NCBI RefSeq assembly: GCF_015207255.1
Contig: NZ_JADEXG010000027.1
Span: forward strand, 1 to 61,751
Origin: Vasconcelosia minhoensis LEGE 07310
GTDB lineage: Bacteria > Cyanobacteriota > Cyanobacteriia > Phormidesmidales > Phormidesmidaceae
Direction: 5' to 3'
Length of the DNA: 61,751 bases
This document shows, piece by piece, positions 33,227 through 43,067 of the stretch. The number at the start of each line of letters is the position of its first letter. Position 1 is the stretch's first letter. Under the pieces are notes generated by a model. It ran no database searches and had not been told where the DNA came from. It saw only the letters and a program-made list of their open reading frames with translations. The position numbers and the translations under genes were made by a program.

Positions 33227-34189
33227 TTAGAAGGGTACCTTCTTTTTCTTAGCCTTATCCCGTTCATAATCCAGCTCTTTGAGCTTTTTCATAATCCGGG
33301 TAAAGTACTCTTTGAGATAGGCCTCTAGCGTTGTAATTTCCTTGGGGTCGATGCCGAACGCCGGGTAGACCTCGTCCATAGGAGCAGTCAAAGGCTCGCC
33401 ACTGGCGCTGACTTCGCTAAACGCTAGCCGGTCGGAGAGGTCCCAACCCCATTGAAAAAACCGAGCCAGCTTGCGCACGCCCCGGAGCAGTCCTAGAGGC
33501 ATTTGAGACACTTTTGCATCTTGTCCAGATAGGCGCTCACAAAGCCGAACGATTTCATAAGCGCCCCAAGCTCGGCTACCGGCAAGCGGATAGGTCGCAT
33601 TGGCGGTTTTGGGCTGCCTTAAAGCCTGAACCGCGAACCGGGCAATATCTTGGGTATTCATGTAGGCTACCGGAGCGGCATCGCCCATGACCCAAACGGC
33701 TTGCTTCTCCAAAACAGGGATAGCATACTGGCTGATTAGCCCCTGCAGGAAGCCGCAGGGGCGCAAGATAGTGTAGTCTAGCCCCGACTCTGCTAGGAAC
33801 TTCTCGGTGCAGTGCTTAACGTCCATCAGGGGGACATGGGGATATTTTTCAGCGTCGAGGATGGAAAAGAAGACAAAGCGCTCGACTCCAGCCTTCTTCG
33901 CTGCCTGAATGAGTGAGACTTTGCCCTGCCAATCGACCGCATAGACGCCACCTGCCTCGGCAGGTCGGGACGTGGCCGCGTCGATCACTGCGGTTGCGCC
34001 TTCTAGCGCGGGTGGCAGGGTCTCGGGTTTGCAAAGGTCACCTCGAACGAGCTGGGCTCCCCACTCCCTCAAGAAACTCGCGCGTTGAAAACTCCGGACG
34101 AGGCAGCGCACTTCGTAGCCTTCATCTAAGGCCCGGCGGACAACTTGCCTTCCCAAGGTGCCAGTTGCACCCACGACTAATAAAACCAT
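33227..34189 (-). CDS. ycf39: Ycf39, photosystem II assembly SDR-like protein
   Basis: Ycf39 is an atypical short-chain dehydrogenase/NmrA-like protein that helps deliver chlorophyll to newly made D1 in a complex with high-light-inducible proteins. The 320-residue protein starts MVLLVVGATGTLGRQVVRRA with the NAD(P)-binding GxxGxxG motif, has RCLVRSFQRASFLREWGA, TSRPAEAGGVYAVDWQGKVS, VFFSILDAEKYPHVPLMDVK and ILRPCGFLQGLISQYAIPVL, and a basic Lys-rich C-terminus. Length and sequence match the family. petM lies upstream on the same strand, 133 bp away, and an RNA/small ORF unit follows. Confidence 0.96.
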   Translation of the reverse strand: MVLLVVGATGTLGRQVVRRALDEGYEVRCLVRSFQRASFLREWGAQLVRGDLCKPETLPPALEGATAVIDAATSRPAEAGGVYAVDWQGKVSLIQAAKKAGVERFVFFSILDAEKYPHVPLMDVKHCTEKFLAESGLDYTILRPCGFLQGLISQYAIPVLEKQAVWVMGDAAPVAYMNTQDIARFAVQALRQPKTANATYPLAGSRAWGAYEIVRLCERLSGQDAKVSQMPLGLLRGVRKLARFFQWGWDLSDRLAFSEVSASGEPLTAPMDEVYPAFGIDPKEITTLEAYLKEYFTRIMKKLKELDYERDKAKKKKVPF

Positions 34190-34322
34190 GAGGGAGTGTA
34201 AACAAAACTTAATAATGCCCTCAGCTTAGCAGAAGGCGTTACGTAGCAGAAAATTTGTGCTGGGCTGATTTACGGCTCTAAGTCTCTAAGTCAGAATAGG
34301 GCCAGATTGAGCCGGCGGGCTG

Positions 34323-34427
34323 CTATTCTTCACCGCCCTGTAACCGCAGCATCAGAAACCCTACGCTAAGGCCAATCAGCACCGTCGTAAAAACGACAAC
34401 TGCGGTTGAAAAAATTTCTCCACCCAT
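34323..34427 (-). CDS. petM: Cytochrome b6f complex subunit 7, PetM
   Basis: A 34-residue single-helix subunit of the b6f complex in the thylakoid. It reads MGGEIFSTAVVVFTTVLIGL and ends LRLQGGEE; the G-E-I/L start and L-x-x-Q-G-x-E end are typical of PetM. A good ribosome site, AGGAGG, lies about 10 bp before the ATG at 34427. It is just upstream of ycf39 on the same strand, so co-transcription is plausible. Confidence 0.9.
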   Translation of the reverse strand: MGGEIFSTAVVVFTTVLIGLSVGFLMLRLQGGEE

Positions 34428-34565
34428 TCTGAAGCTATCCTCCTGGTCTTTGTAGTAATAGTTGGTATTTTAAGGAAAAGCTTTTAGCTTGGAACTAAAG
34501 GCCAACCGTAACTGTTTGGTAGCTTCTATTCTAAATCAGTTTGGCGATCGCATCAGGCTGACGCA

Positions 34566-35669
34566 ATGACTCCTATTTCTCAAGCTAATTCGGGTGTAGC
34601 GCCGCTGCCGGTCGCTGACCTGACCGCCAAGCCACGGTTGGTAGTGACTCTAGGCGATGCCGCTGGGATTGGGCCAGAGGTAGTGCTGCGGGCCGTGAAT
34701 CAGCGGCTGCGACAGCAGGCAGAGATTACCCTAATCGGCGATCGCACCCTTTGTCATCAAACCTACGAACAGCTCCGCACCATTGCCTCCGCTGAGTCAA
34801 CCGCTGAGCTCACCGATCCAGATACGCTGCCGTTTATCGACTTGGCGATTGGCGCTGAGTGGAATCGGGCGATCCAAACCGGGGTCGGCAGTGCGGCCAG
34901 CGGGGAGCTGAGCTTTCGGACATTGCAAACCGCGATCTCGAAAACCCTGGCTGGCGAATTTGACGGCATTGTTACTGCACCGATTGCGAAATCAGCCTGG
35001 CTAGCGGCTGGCCATCGCTATCCCGGCCAGACTGAGCTGCTGGCAGAAATGGCTGAAGTGGCCCGGTTTGGCATGCTGTTTGTGGCCCGCTCACCCCACA
35101 ACGGCTGGGCCTTACGCACCCTGCTGGCGACCACCCACATTCCCCTGCGGACTGTTGCAGACACCCTTTCGTCTAGTCTGATGACGGTAAAATTAGAGCT
35201 TTTAATCGATTGCCTAAAAAAGGATTTTGGCCTGCGTCAGCCGCGAATTGCGATCGCGGGACTAAACCCCCACAGCGGCGAACAGGGCCAGCTGGGAGAC
35301 GAGGAAAAATCCTGGCTGCTGCCCTGGCTCATCCAGCAGCGGCAGCGGTTTCCCCAAGCTCAGCTGGACGGGCCGGTGCCCCCCGATACGCTCTGGGTTC
35401 GTCCTGGCCAGGCCTGGCATGGGGCTCACTCCGCCGCTCACGATGCCTATCTGGCGCTGTATCACGATCAGGGTCTGATTCCAGTTAAGCTGCTGGCGTT
35501 TGACCGAGCGGTCAATACGACCATCGGTCTGCCGTTCATTCGCACATCGCCTGACCATGGAACGGCCTTTGACATTGCCGGGCAGGGCCTAGCGGATGGG
35601 ACCAGCATGATAGCGGCGATTGAGCTGGCGATCGAGCTGTGTCGGCAGCGGCTGGCTAACCGCCATTAA
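34566..35669 (+). CDS. pdxA: 4-hydroxythreonine-4-phosphate dehydrogenase
   Basis: PdxA oxidises 4-phosphohydroxy-L-threonine in the deoxyxylulose-5-phosphate-independent... DXP-dependent route to pyridoxal phosphate. The 367-residue protein has [20 protein letters not shown] (substrate site), [26 protein letters not shown] with metal-ligand His, [11 protein letters not shown] with the conserved His, and [12 protein letters not shown] and [14 protein letters not shown]. Length is normal. The first 20 residues are an extra Ser/Ala-rich N-terminus. The gene is alone on the + strand. Confidence 0.95.
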   Translation: MTPISQANSGVAPLPVADLTAKPRLVVTLGDAAGIGPEVVLRAVNQRLRQQAEITLIGDRTLCHQTYEQLRTIASAESTAELTDPDTLPFIDLAIGAEWNRAIQTGVGSAASGELSFRTLQTAISKTLAGEFDGIVTAPIAKSAWLAAGHRYPGQTELLAEMAEVARFGMLFVARSPHNGWALRTLLATTHIPLRTVADTLSSSLMTVKLELLIDCLKKDFGLRQPRIAIAGLNPHSGEQGQLGDEEKSWLLPWLIQQRQRFPQAQLDGPVPPDTLWVRPGQAWHGAHSAAHDAYLALYHDQGLIPVKLLAFDRAVNTTIGLPFIRTSPDHGTAFDIAGQGLADGTSMIAAIELAIELCRQRLANRH

Positions 35670-36020
35670 ATTCAGCCGACACATTCAACTGAAAATCAGT
35701 CCGACTGTAGCGCATCGCTTTGTCCGTTTTTTTACAAAGGTTTAAGAATTACTAAAACGCTCTGATAGAGCGACATTAGGTCAAAATACCTAGAATAGTT
35801 CTGGCACTCAGAGGTAGCCTCTATCACTCAATAGAGGCCGAATCAACCCTATCTCAGTAGATTCAAGGCTTGATCATTTATAAAAAATTGCTTAGGCTAT
35901 TTAGTAAGATTGAATACATTTTTTCGTGAACTCCAAAAGTTCAGGGGTTCAAGCCGCAACATTTACTCCTTTGAAAACTCCGCTTCCAAGTTTCCTCTCA
36001 CACACCTAAAGGATGTAGCT
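35670..36020. other. Intergenic with a perfect hairpin
   Basis: No gene is seen. GCCTCTAT (35817-35824) and ATAGAGGC (35831-35838) form an 8-bp hairpin with a 6-base loop and no T run after it. The AT-rich right part (35880-35930) is probably the promoter and leader of the DUF4327 gene. Confidence 0.5.
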
Positions 36021-36242
36021 ATGCTCCAGTCGCTGCAGTATTCCATCAATTTGCTTCAAGACGAGGCCCGCCAGCTCGTGTATCAAGGCGTCGTTGGCCG
36101 TCAGCAGCCAATTTACACCCTGTGCAAGTACATTCCTGCTCGGGAATGGGTCGGGGTTGAGCGCGAACTCGAAAAAAATGGTTTTCTGCTGAGAGATCGA
36201 ATTGTCGATCTGATGGGACGCGAAGACTGGGAAAACGATTAG
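36021..36242 (+). CDS. DUF4327 family protein
   Basis: From the ATG at 36021, a 73-residue protein: LQYSINLLQDEARQLVYQGV, then RQQPIYTLCKYIPAREWVGV and FLLRDRIVDLMGREDWEND. This is the DUF4327 family, small cyanobacterial proteins of unknown role. The frame is open upstream to 35910 but lacks family similarity. It converges with the DUF72 gene, with 48 bp between stops. Confidence 0.85.
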   Translation: MLQSLQYSINLLQDEARQLVYQGVVGRQQPIYTLCKYIPAREWVGVERELEKNGFLLRDRIVDLMGREDWEND

Positions 36243-36290
36243 CCCCCGCGTCAAGCGTTCTGCAGCATAAAGTCCGCCATTCAAAATCAC

Positions 36291-37184
36291 TCAAAATAAA
36301 GTGAGCTGCTCTGGAATCGTTTCCAACTGCCAGGACAGCGGTGGGACAGGAACCTGAGCCTGCAATAGTAGCTCTTGGAAGCGCTGCGCGATCGCGGGCG
36401 ATTTGACTTCCTGCGGGCAGTGGACAAAAAAGTAGACCTGCGCTCCCTGATTCAGCCACTGCCGAATATGCTCGACCCATTTCGTTAAATAGGGGATATT
36501 GCGATTGAGCTGGGGATGGCCGATATAGCGCGCGATCGCAAATGGAGCCGTAACAGCGGGCTGGAGCGGCACTCTTGGCTTATGCCGTTGGGAATGCCGC
36601 TGCGGGTCTTCCTGGGGTGCTTCCCAAGCATAGACGGGCCGCGTATCCAGTAAGACTCGCCCTATGCCCAGCTGAGTGAGTAGAGCATTAAGCCGCTCTT
36701 CATGGGGTGGCCGAAACCAGTCGAGATGACGCACTTCTACTGCGATTGGTGCGGCCTGACGAGGCCAGGCTGACAAAAACCGATTCAGGTCATCCAGGCT
36801 GGCCGGGCTGTAAGCGGGCGGGAGCTGAACCATCACTGGACCAAGCCGCTGGCCTAGACCCTGGATTCGGTTGAGAAAATCTAGAGCAGCGGTCTGGTGC
36901 GGCGCGAGTAGCCCTGTGTGGGTGATTGTGCGCGGCAGCTTGGGGCAAAAGCGAAACTGCGATGGGGTTGCCGCCGCCCAGCGGGCAACCGTTGCCACAT
37001 CGGGGATGGAATAAAAAGTCGTGTTGCCCTCTACCGCGCTCAGGCGCTCACCGTACAGACGAAGGAAATCCCCACTGCGGCTGCCACTGGGATAGAAACC
37101 TCCCACCCAATCTTTAAACGCCCAGACCGCACAGCCCATTCGAAACTTGAGTTGAGACTGGCGGTTGGCAGGCGGGCTGAGCAT
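36291..37184 (-). CDS. DUF72 domain protein (YecE-like TIM barrel)
   Basis: A 297-residue protein from the ATG at 37184. DUF72 signatures are visible: RMGCAVWAFKDWVGGFYPSG, VEGNTTFYSIPDVATVARWA, FCPKLPRTITHTG, VMVQLPPAYSP, IAVEVRHLDWF and YFFVHCPQE. The family is a TIM-barrel of unproven enzymatic role, sometimes linked to ribonuclease H-like or sugar metabolism functions. The TTG at 37217 is an alternative start. The gene is divergent from msrP; their 5' ends overlap or nearly touch. Confidence 0.88.
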   Translation of the reverse strand: MLSPPANRQSQLKFRMGCAVWAFKDWVGGFYPSGSRSGDFLRLYGERLSAVEGNTTFYSIPDVATVARWAAATPSQFRFCPKLPRTITHTGLLAPHQTAALDFLNRIQGLGQRLGPVMVQLPPAYSPASLDDLNRFLSAWPRQAAPIAVEVRHLDWFRPPHEERLNALLTQLGIGRVLLDTRPVYAWEAPQEDPQRHSQRHKPRVPLQPAVTAPFAIARYIGHPQLNRNIPYLTKWVEHIRQWLNQGAQVYFFVHCPQEVKSPAIAQRFQELLLQAQVPVPPLSWQLETIPEQLTLF

Positions 37185-37216
37185 GAAGCAGTCTGCGACG
37201 GGCTGAAAGTGTAACA

Positions 37217-38227
37217 ATGGTACCAGTCATCCCAACTGAGCCCATGCCCTCTCTCCGTCCCGACTGGCAGTCGCCGAGCCGGCTGATTACGTCTGAGTCT
37301 GCCTTTTTTAATCGCCGCCGGTTCATCAAAACGGCGATTGGCGCTGGCGTAGGCGCGTCGATGGTGACGGCGCTGGGCGGCTGCCGTCGTTCCCTCAGCA
37401 GCTCTGAACGGCGTCAGTTTGAAGCGACCCTGGGAGAACCCCTACGAGTTGAGGCTAATCCCAACTTTGCCCAGGTAGACCGGTCAATTACCGAGCAGAA
37501 ATATGCGAGCCGATTCAATAATTTCTACGAATTTGGCCAGAGTAAGACCATCTGGTCTGAGGCCCAGGCCCTGCCGGTTGACCCCTGGCAGGTTGAAGTT
37601 ACCGGGCTAGTGAACAATCCTCAGACCTACGACCTGGACGATCTGCGGCAGAAATTTCCGCTGGAGGAGCGGGTCTATCGCTTTCGCTGTGTCGAAGCCT
37701 GGGCCATGGTAGTGCCCTGGATTGGCTTCCCAATGCGTCTTCTGCTGGAGGCCGCCGCTCCTCAGCCAGCGGCCAAATTCGTCCGGTTTGAGTCCTTTTA
37801 TGATCCGGAAATCACTCCCGGCCCGACTTTTTCGCTCTCAAACCTGCCCTGGCCTTACCACGAGGGGCTGCGGCTAGAAGAAATGGCCAACGAGCTGGCA
37901 TTCTTTGCCGTTGGGATCTACGGACGTACTTTACCAAAACAGCACGGCGCTCCCATCCGCGCAGTTTTGCCCTGGAAGTATGGCTTCAAAGGTGCTAAGT
38001 CCATCGTTAAGATTGAATTTACCGCCGAACAGCCCGCCACCTACTGGAACACCCTATCGCCAAATGAGTATGGCTTTGAAGCCAACGTCAACCCTGAGAT
38101 CCCTCACCCGCGCTGGTCTCAGGAAACTGAAAAGCTGATTGGCTCTGGCAGCCAGGGGGACTGGGAAAGAAAGCCGACGGTGATTTATAACGGCTATGGA
38201 GACTACGTTGCCCAGCTTTATAAGTGA
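37217..38227 (+). CDS. msrP: MsrP (YedY) methionine-sulfoxide reductase catalytic subunit
   Basis: MsrP reduces oxidised methionine in periplasmic proteins using a molybdopterin cofactor. The 336-residue precursor has a twin-arginine signal (RRRFIKTAIGAGVGASMVTA, around residues 33-55), and the cofactor Cys at about C158 in YRFRCVEAWAMVVPWIGFPM. The sulfite-oxidase fold continues with LPKQHGAPIRAVLPWKYGFK and ENEYGFEANVNP-like NEYGFEANVNP. An ATG at 37244 is an alternative start. The heme partner MsrQ is not adjacent here. MobA at the left end shows that the cell makes molybdenum cofactor. Confidence 0.93.
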   Translation: MVPVIPTEPMPSLRPDWQSPSRLITSESAFFNRRRFIKTAIGAGVGASMVTALGGCRRSLSSSERRQFEATLGEPLRVEANPNFAQVDRSITEQKYASRFNNFYEFGQSKTIWSEAQALPVDPWQVEVTGLVNNPQTYDLDDLRQKFPLEERVYRFRCVEAWAMVVPWIGFPMRLLLEAAAPQPAAKFVRFESFYDPEITPGPTFSLSNLPWPYHEGLRLEEMANELAFFAVGIYGRTLPKQHGAPIRAVLPWKYGFKGAKSIVKIEFTAEQPATYWNTLSPNEYGFEANVNPEIPHPRWSQETEKLIGSGSQGDWERKPTVIYNGYGDYVAQLYK

Positions 38228-38245
38228 GCATCGAGCTAGCTGCCT

Positions 38246-38476
38246 ATGCATGAGCATATTGCCAATCCCGACTATCTCAAAACCGTCTTGGCCTTTCCCT
38301 ATCGAGGCATGAAGATTACGATCACGACCGCTCAGCATGAGCAGCGCTGGATCTTTACAGCCTGGGTGGACTATGCCACGGGCAGTGCCGTTGCTGTACC
38401 CCGGGCGGCTTCACGGGATGAGGCGATTCGTCGGGCGAAGCAGTGGATTCACCGGCAGTTTGACTTTGGTGATTGA
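38246..38476 (+). CDS. Conserved hypothetical protein, 76 residues
   Basis: A small protein with ITITTAQHEQRWIFTAWVDY in the middle and a C-terminal helix (RDEAIRRAKQWIHRQFDF). It starts 18 bp after the msrP stop on the same strand, so it is probably co-transcribed. I do not recognise a named family. The composition and spacing make it a likely real gene, but its role is unknown. Confidence 0.6.
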   Translation: MHEHIANPDYLKTVLAFPYRGMKITITTAQHEQRWIFTAWVDYATGSAVAVPRAASRDEAIRRAKQWIHRQFDFGD

Positions 38477-38506
38477 GGGAATAGGGGAGTAGGGGATAGA
38501 GTTTGC

Positions 38507-39547
38507 TTAGAGTGGTGCGGAGGCGCGATCGCAGGTTCCGCCTAGCGCCTCAACGATGGTGCAGGTATTGGCGATGAAGGTTTTTTGATAGGTATCCGCC
38601 TCACTGTCTGCGACCGGGCCTTCGACATAGAGGGGGTCGTCTGAGACTGCAACGCCGGCATTCTTGGCAACCGTTTGGATGAGCTCGGGATTAGTTGTAG
38701 ATTCAACAAATACGGCGGGCACCTGTGAGCTTTTGACCGCATTGACCAGCTCGGTGATTTCAGCCGCAGAAGGGCGAGCCTCGGTACTCAGCCCTTCCAG
38801 GGCAGCCATTAGGCCTAGGCCGTAGGCATCGGCGTAGTAGGCCATCGCCTCGTGGGTCGTCACCAGCTTGCGAGCCGACTCGGGTACCGTCGCTACCTGG
38901 GCCTGAATCCAGGCGTCAATTTCAGTCAGCTGACCCGCAATTTCGTCTGCGGCCTGCTGATAGGTTTGGGCCTGATCGGGCTCGATTTGGGCCAGCTGCT
39001 CAGCAATCACATCGGCAATAGCAGCGCCGTTTTGAGCATCGTTCCAGATATGGGGATCGGGTACAGGTTCGCCTTCGGCATGGGCTTCACCTTCAGCATG
39101 TTCTTCGCCTTCGTGCCCACCATGTTCGTGGGACGCCCCCATTAGAGGCTCAGGTGCGGCTGATTCATATACAGCCACTTGAGATGCAGGGGTGCTGCTC
39201 GATTCAATCAGCTGAATGACGCGGCTCTCTAGCCCATAGCCGCCATAGAGAATCAGGTCGGCATCTTCGATTGCCTGTCGGTCAGACGGCGTTGGCTCAT
39301 AGGTATGGGGATCTTGGCCTGAGCTCAGCAGGCAGAGCACATCAACCGTATTTTGAGCAATTTGCTGCGTTAGGTCGCAGAGCACGCTGTTCGTTGCGAC
39401 CACCTGGGCCAAGTCGGCGGATTCAGCCGAGGGTTCGGGAGCAGAGCTGGGCGGCGGAGTCACCTGCTGACAGCCCAAACCTCCCAACAGGAGCGTCGCG
39501 CCGAGCGCGCGCCAGGGGGTTTTGAAGGCGAGATAGCGATAGACCAT
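38507..39547 (-). CDS. znuA: Zinc (metal) ABC transporter substrate-binding protein ZnuA
   Basis: A 346-residue cluster A-I metal-binding lipoprotein. The N-terminus ends LLLGGLGCQQV, a lipobox-like cysteine. Metal ligand regions include SGQDPHTYEPTPSD (His), DPHIWNDAQNG (His), TTHEAMAYYADAYG (His) and YVEGPVAD (acidic). Between them is a His/Glu-rich flexible loop (SHEHGGHEGEEHAEGEAHAE) typical of ZnuA rather than MntC, and here several acidic repeats. It is divergent from znuCB with a Fur/Zur-like box between them, so zinc import under Zur is favoured; manganese is the alternative. Confidence 0.88.
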   Translation of the reverse strand: MVYRYLAFKTPWRALGATLLLGGLGCQQVTPPPSSAPEPSAESADLAQVVATNSVLCDLTQQIAQNTVDVLCLLSSGQDPHTYEPTPSDRQAIEDADLILYGGYGLESRVIQLIESSSTPASQVAVYESAAPEPLMGASHEHGGHEGEEHAEGEAHAEGEPVPDPHIWNDAQNGAAIADVIAEQLAQIEPDQAQTYQQAADEIAGQLTEIDAWIQAQVATVPESARKLVTTHEAMAYYADAYGLGLMAALEGLSTEARPSAAEITELVNAVKSSQVPAVFVESTTNPELIQTVAKNAGVAVSDDPLYVEGPVADSEADTYQKTFIANTCTIVEALGGTCDRASAPL

Positions 39548-39605
39548 TTTGTTCTCTTTCCTCAGCGATAGCAGAAAATCTGCTAGGATGAATGGGAACT
39601 CTGAC

Positions 39606-39620
39606 TGAGAACGATTATCA
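39606..39620. promoter_or_regulatory. Zur/Fur-like operator in the znuA-znuCB gap
   Basis: TGAGAACGATTATCA is a 7-1-7 element with 5 of 7 symmetric positions, the pattern of cyanobacterial Zur/Fur sites. It sits between the divergent znuA and znuC starts, close enough to control both. The upstream ATG at 39592 would place the box inside the coding region, one reason to choose the ATG at 39631. Confidence 0.6.
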
Positions 39621-39630
39621 TTTCCCGCCT

Positions 39631-40371
39631 ATGTTAGAGGTACAAAATGTCTCTGTCAACTATCGAGGCGTGCGGGCGCTGGAGCCGCTCTCGATAGACT
39701 TTGCTGCCGGAGAGCTGGTCGGGCTGATTGGCCCTAACGGAGCGGGGAAGAGCACGCTGATTAAAGCTATTTTGGGGCTGGTGCCCGCCAGCGGACGGGT
39801 GCTGTGGAATGGGCTGCCGCTGCGTCGCCAGCGCCAGCGGGTCGCCTATGTGCCCCAGCGATCACAGATCGACTGGGACTATCCCACCACCGTCTGGAAC
39901 GTCGTCCTAATGGGGACCACAGCGCTGCGGGGGTGGTGGCGACCGCCGGGTCGAGAGGCGCAGCGGCGAGCCTATGCGGCGCTGGAACGAGTCGATCTGG
40001 TGGGGCTGCGTGATCGCGCCATTGGGGCTCTTTCCGGCGGGCAGCAGCAGCGGGTCTTTCTGGGCCGAGCCCTGGCCCAGCAGGCCGATTTGTTTTTACT
40101 GGATGAACCCTTTACCGGCGTTGACCGCAAGACCGAGGCGATGATGCTGGCGGTGTTTTCAGCCCTGAAAGCGCAGGGTAAAACGCTGCTGGTCTGTAGC
40201 CACGAGTGGGGCGATCGGCTCCAGCAGTACGACCGACTGCTGCTGTTAAATCAGCAGCTGCTAGCCGACGACCGCCCAGAGGGGGTGATGACGCTGGAAA
40301 ATATTCACCGCGCCTACGGTCAAAACCTACAGCTGGTCAAGCCCTCGGCGGATTTGCCCTTTGTCTGCTGA
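39631..40371 (+). CDS. znuC: Zinc ABC transporter ATP-binding protein ZnuC
   Basis: A 246-residue ATPase: Walker A GPNGAGKSTLI, Q-loop VPQRSQIDWDYPTTV, signature LSGGQQQRVFLGRALAQQ, Walker B DLFLLDEPFTGVD, switch His in CSHEW. The wording VPQRSxIDWDxPT is that of the Mn/Zn ABC family. Start ATG at 39631 (MLEVQNVSV); the frame is open upstream to 39592. The stop is 3 bp before the znuB ATG, so the pair forms one operon. Confidence 0.93.
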   Translation: MLEVQNVSVNYRGVRALEPLSIDFAAGELVGLIGPNGAGKSTLIKAILGLVPASGRVLWNGLPLRRQRQRVAYVPQRSQIDWDYPTTVWNVVLMGTTALRGWWRPPGREAQRRAYAALERVDLVGLRDRAIGALSGGQQQRVFLGRALAQQADLFLLDEPFTGVDRKTEAMMLAVFSALKAQGKTLLVCSHEWGDRLQQYDRLLLLNQQLLADDRPEGVMTLENIHRAYGQNLQLVKPSADLPFVC

Positions 40372-40374
40372 GCC

Positions 40375-41232
40375 ATGCTACATGTTCTGACCGACCCGCT
40401 GGCCTATGAGTTCATTCGCTATGCGCTGCTGATGGGTCTGCTAATCGGCGGCGTTTGCCCGATTATTGGCAGCTATCTGGTCGTGCAGCGGCTGACGCTG
40501 CTGGGAGACGTGATTGCCCACGCGCTGCTACCAGGGCTAGTGCTAGCTCACTTCTGGGGAATTGCCTTTATCCTGGGCGCGTTCATTTCGGGAATGCTCG
40601 GAACTGGACTAATTACCTGGATTCGCGCCCAGTCGCGGATCAAGATTGACGCGGCAATGGCGCTGACCTTCGCCAGCTTTTTTGCCCTGGGAATCGTACT
40701 GCTGTCCACGCTCAATACCCAGCTTGACCTGGATGGGCTGCTGTTTGGCGATATTCTCAGCGTGACGGCAGAAGAAATTCGTCAGGCTGTCATTCTGGCT
40801 GTGGGTTTACTAGTCCTGGTGGGACTGTTCTATCGACCGCTCTTATTTCTCACCTTTGATCGGCTGGGAGCTGAAGCAATGGGGCTGCCGGTCAGCTGGC
40901 TCAACGCTGGGCTGATGGCGGCGGTGACGCTGACGCTGATTTTGGGAATGCAGATGGTCGGGGTGATTTTAGCGATCGCGCTGATGGTTGGCCCGGCGAC
41001 GACGGCCTACCTGCTGGTGAAGGAGCTGCACCAGATGATGCTGATAGGCAGCGGGCTTGGCGCTGCGGCTAGCGTTATCGGTGTCTATCTCAGCTACTAC
41101 CTAGATTTGCCAACTGGACCCGCGATCGCGCTGGTCGTATTTACGCTATTTCTGCTGGCACTGCTGTTCAGCCCTAGCCAGGGCATTTTCACTCAGCCCA
41201 AGCTAGCTCAGCCTGGTCCCAACCGCCGCTAG
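40375..41232 (+). CDS. znuB: Zinc ABC transporter permease ZnuB
   Basis: A 285-residue membrane protein of the ABC-3 family, with about eight or nine helices, beginning [20 protein letters not shown], and containing [32 protein letters not shown] and a final hydrophobic segment. It is directly downstream of znuC, with the divergent znuA completing the importer. Its last 4 bp overlap the end of hemB, which converges on it. Confidence 0.93.
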   Translation: MLHVLTDPLAYEFIRYALLMGLLIGGVCPIIGSYLVVQRLTLLGDVIAHALLPGLVLAHFWGIAFILGAFISGMLGTGLITWIRAQSRIKIDAAMALTFASFFALGIVLLSTLNTQLDLDGLLFGDILSVTAEEIRQAVILAVGLLVLVGLFYRPLLFLTFDRLGAEAMGLPVSWLNAGLMAAVTLTLILGMQMVGVILAIALMVGPATTAYLLVKELHQMMLIGSGLGAAASVIGVYLSYYLDLPTGPAIALVVFTLFLLALLFSPSQGIFTQPKLAQPGPNRR

Positions 41233-42209
41233 CCGAGCCAGCGGGCGATATCTTTGGCATGGTAGGTCAGAATCAGGTCGGCCCCGGCTCGCTTAAAGCT
41301 GGTCATCGTCTCCATCACCACGCGCTCCTCATCGATCCAGCCGTTCAGGGCGGCGGCCTTGACCATGGCATATTCGCCGGAGACGTTGTAGGCGGCGACG
41401 GGCAGATGGGTCGCCTGCTTCACCCGCCAGATGATGTCCATATAGGAGAGGGCGGGCTTCACCATCAGCATATCGGCCCCTTCGGCCATGTCGAGCTCGA
41501 TTTCTTTGAGCGCTTCCTGGCCGTTGGCGGGGTCCATCTGGTAGGTTCTGCGATCGCCAAACTGCGGAGCTGATTCGGCTACATCGCGAAATGGACCGTA
41601 GTAAGAAGAGGCATACTTGGCCGCGTAGGACAGAATCGGCAAATCTTCAAAGCCGCCCTCATCCAAGCCGCTGCGAATGGCCTGGACAAAGCCGTCCATC
41701 ATCCCCGACGGCGCAATCACATCGGCACCCGCCTGAGCCTGGGAAACCGCCGTCTTTTTCAGCAATTCCAAAGTGGGATCGTTGAGGACTCGGCCGGTTA
41801 AATCGCCGACGTCTAAATAGCCGCAATGGCCGTGGGACGTATATTCGCAGAGGCAGGTATCGACAATGACTAACAGGTCGCCAACGGCCTCTTTTACTGC
41901 CGTAGTCGCCTGCTGCACGATGCCATGGTCGTGCCAGGCCCCGGTCGCCTCGTCATCTTTCTCAGCCGGGATGCCGAATAGGATGATGGCCGGAATGCCC
42001 AGGTCGTAGACTTCCTTGGCCTCTTCGACAATTTTATCGACCGAGAGCTGATAGACCCCAGGCATCGAGGTCACTTCTTTAGCAAATCCGCTCCCAGGTG
42101 CGGCAAAAAGAGGATAAATTAGGTCGCTGGTGGTGACGCTGTTTTCGCGCACCATACGGCGGAGTTGGGAATGGTTGCGCAGCCGACGAGGGCGATGGGT
42201 AGGAAACAT
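41229..42209 (-). CDS. hemB: Delta-aminolevulinic acid dehydratase (porphobilinogen synthase)
   Basis: HemB condenses two aminolevulinates to porphobilinogen, the start of all tetrapyrroles. From the ATG at 42209 it has 326 residues; the frame upstream to 42428 is non-family. Motifs: [24 protein letters not shown] (the Cys-x-Cys-x7-Cys zinc-type active site), [13 protein letters not shown] and [14 protein letters not shown] with the two catalytic Lys regions. It is linked by function to hemE, cobA and sirB elsewhere in the window and to bilin synthesis for the phycobilisome. It converges with znuB with overlapping stops. Confidence 0.96.
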   Translation of the reverse strand: MFPTHRPRRLRNHSQLRRMVRENSVTTSDLIYPLFAAPGSGFAKEVTSMPGVYQLSVDKIVEEAKEVYDLGIPAIILFGIPAEKDDEATGAWHDHGIVQQATTAVKEAVGDLLVIVDTCLCEYTSHGHCGYLDVGDLTGRVLNDPTLELLKKTAVSQAQAGADVIAPSGMMDGFVQAIRSGLDEGGFEDLPILSYAAKYASSYYGPFRDVAESAPQFGDRRTYQMDPANGQEALKEIELDMAEGADMLMVKPALSYMDIIWRVKQATHLPVAAYNVSGEYAMVKAAALNGWIDEERVVMETMTSFKRAGADLILTYHAKDIARWLG

Positions 42210-42413
42210 AGAACGCGGTAAGCCTGAGAAAAACCCAGAAAACTTTGAACAGTGGGGATTTGAAGAATCTAAAATCCAGTTTAGGCCAGTTTTCAGCCCC
42301 GATCGCGTCGCAGCCAGCTGGCGGTTAAAAAAGGTTACGTTTTGCCCAGGAACGCGCAGTGGATTTGAAGCCGGATCGGGCTGCCTGCTGCTAAATGAGC
42401 GAGAGACGATAAA

Positions 42414-43046
42414 ATGACCATCTACCAAAGAAGATACGGAACCAAAAGGGTGTTTGCTCCATTCGGGCTGCTCTGGGCGCTCATAGGGCTAATTTTAACG
42501 ATTGGTGGCACCTGGCTCGAAGCCTTTGTCACCAATGCGCCTTGGAACTGGTCCCAGGGCAATATTGAGTTTTATTCGCTCGGCGTCAACTTCCAGGTGG
42601 GAGCCGTTCTCTTCACGGGCTGTATGGGCGGGCGACATGCAGCCGCGCTCTCGCAAATTGCCTATCTGTCGTTGGGACTATTTCTCTTCGAATCCTTTGG
42701 CTTTCAGGTCTTCACCCAGGGGGGTGGGTTAGACTATTTGCGCGAGCCCAGCTTTGGCTATCTGCTGGGGTTTGTGCCAGCGGGGTGGGTCTGTGGCGCT
42801 CTGGCGTTTAGGGCCAAGCCTAGGCTGGAGCGGCTGGTATTCAGCTGTTTGAGTGGGCTGGCTGTGATCCACCTGGTTGGACTGGTGTATTTGGTACTGA
42901 CGCATCTATTCCGCTGGGGTGACGACCGGTTTTCGCTATTGAATGCCATTGCCAGCTTTTCCGTTTCCCAGATACCAGGGCAGGTGATGATTATTTGCGC
43001 TGTTTCTGTGATTGCCTATGCGATGCGGCGCCTAATGTTTTACTGA
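42414..43046 (+). CDS. bioY: Biotin transporter substrate-binding component BioY
   Basis: BioY is the S component of a biotin ECF importer, a membrane protein of six helices. The 210-residue protein has hydrophobic segments spaced over its length and the wording [36 protein letters not shown]-like [13 protein letters not shown] and [10 protein letters not shown]. No ATPase or EcfT is adjacent, but an EcfT is encoded at 24.2 kb. lspA follows 21 bp later and may share the transcript. It is divergent from hemB. Confidence 0.87.
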   Translation: MTIYQRRYGTKRVFAPFGLLWALIGLILTIGGTWLEAFVTNAPWNWSQGNIEFYSLGVNFQVGAVLFTGCMGGRHAAALSQIAYLSLGLFLFESFGFQVFTQGGGLDYLREPSFGYLLGFVPAGWVCGALAFRAKPRLERLVFSCLSGLAVIHLVGLVYLVLTHLFRWGDDRFSLLNAIASFSVSQIPGQVMIICAVSVIAYAMRRLMFY

Positions 43047-43067
43047 GCCTGCTTTGGTTTAGCCCTT

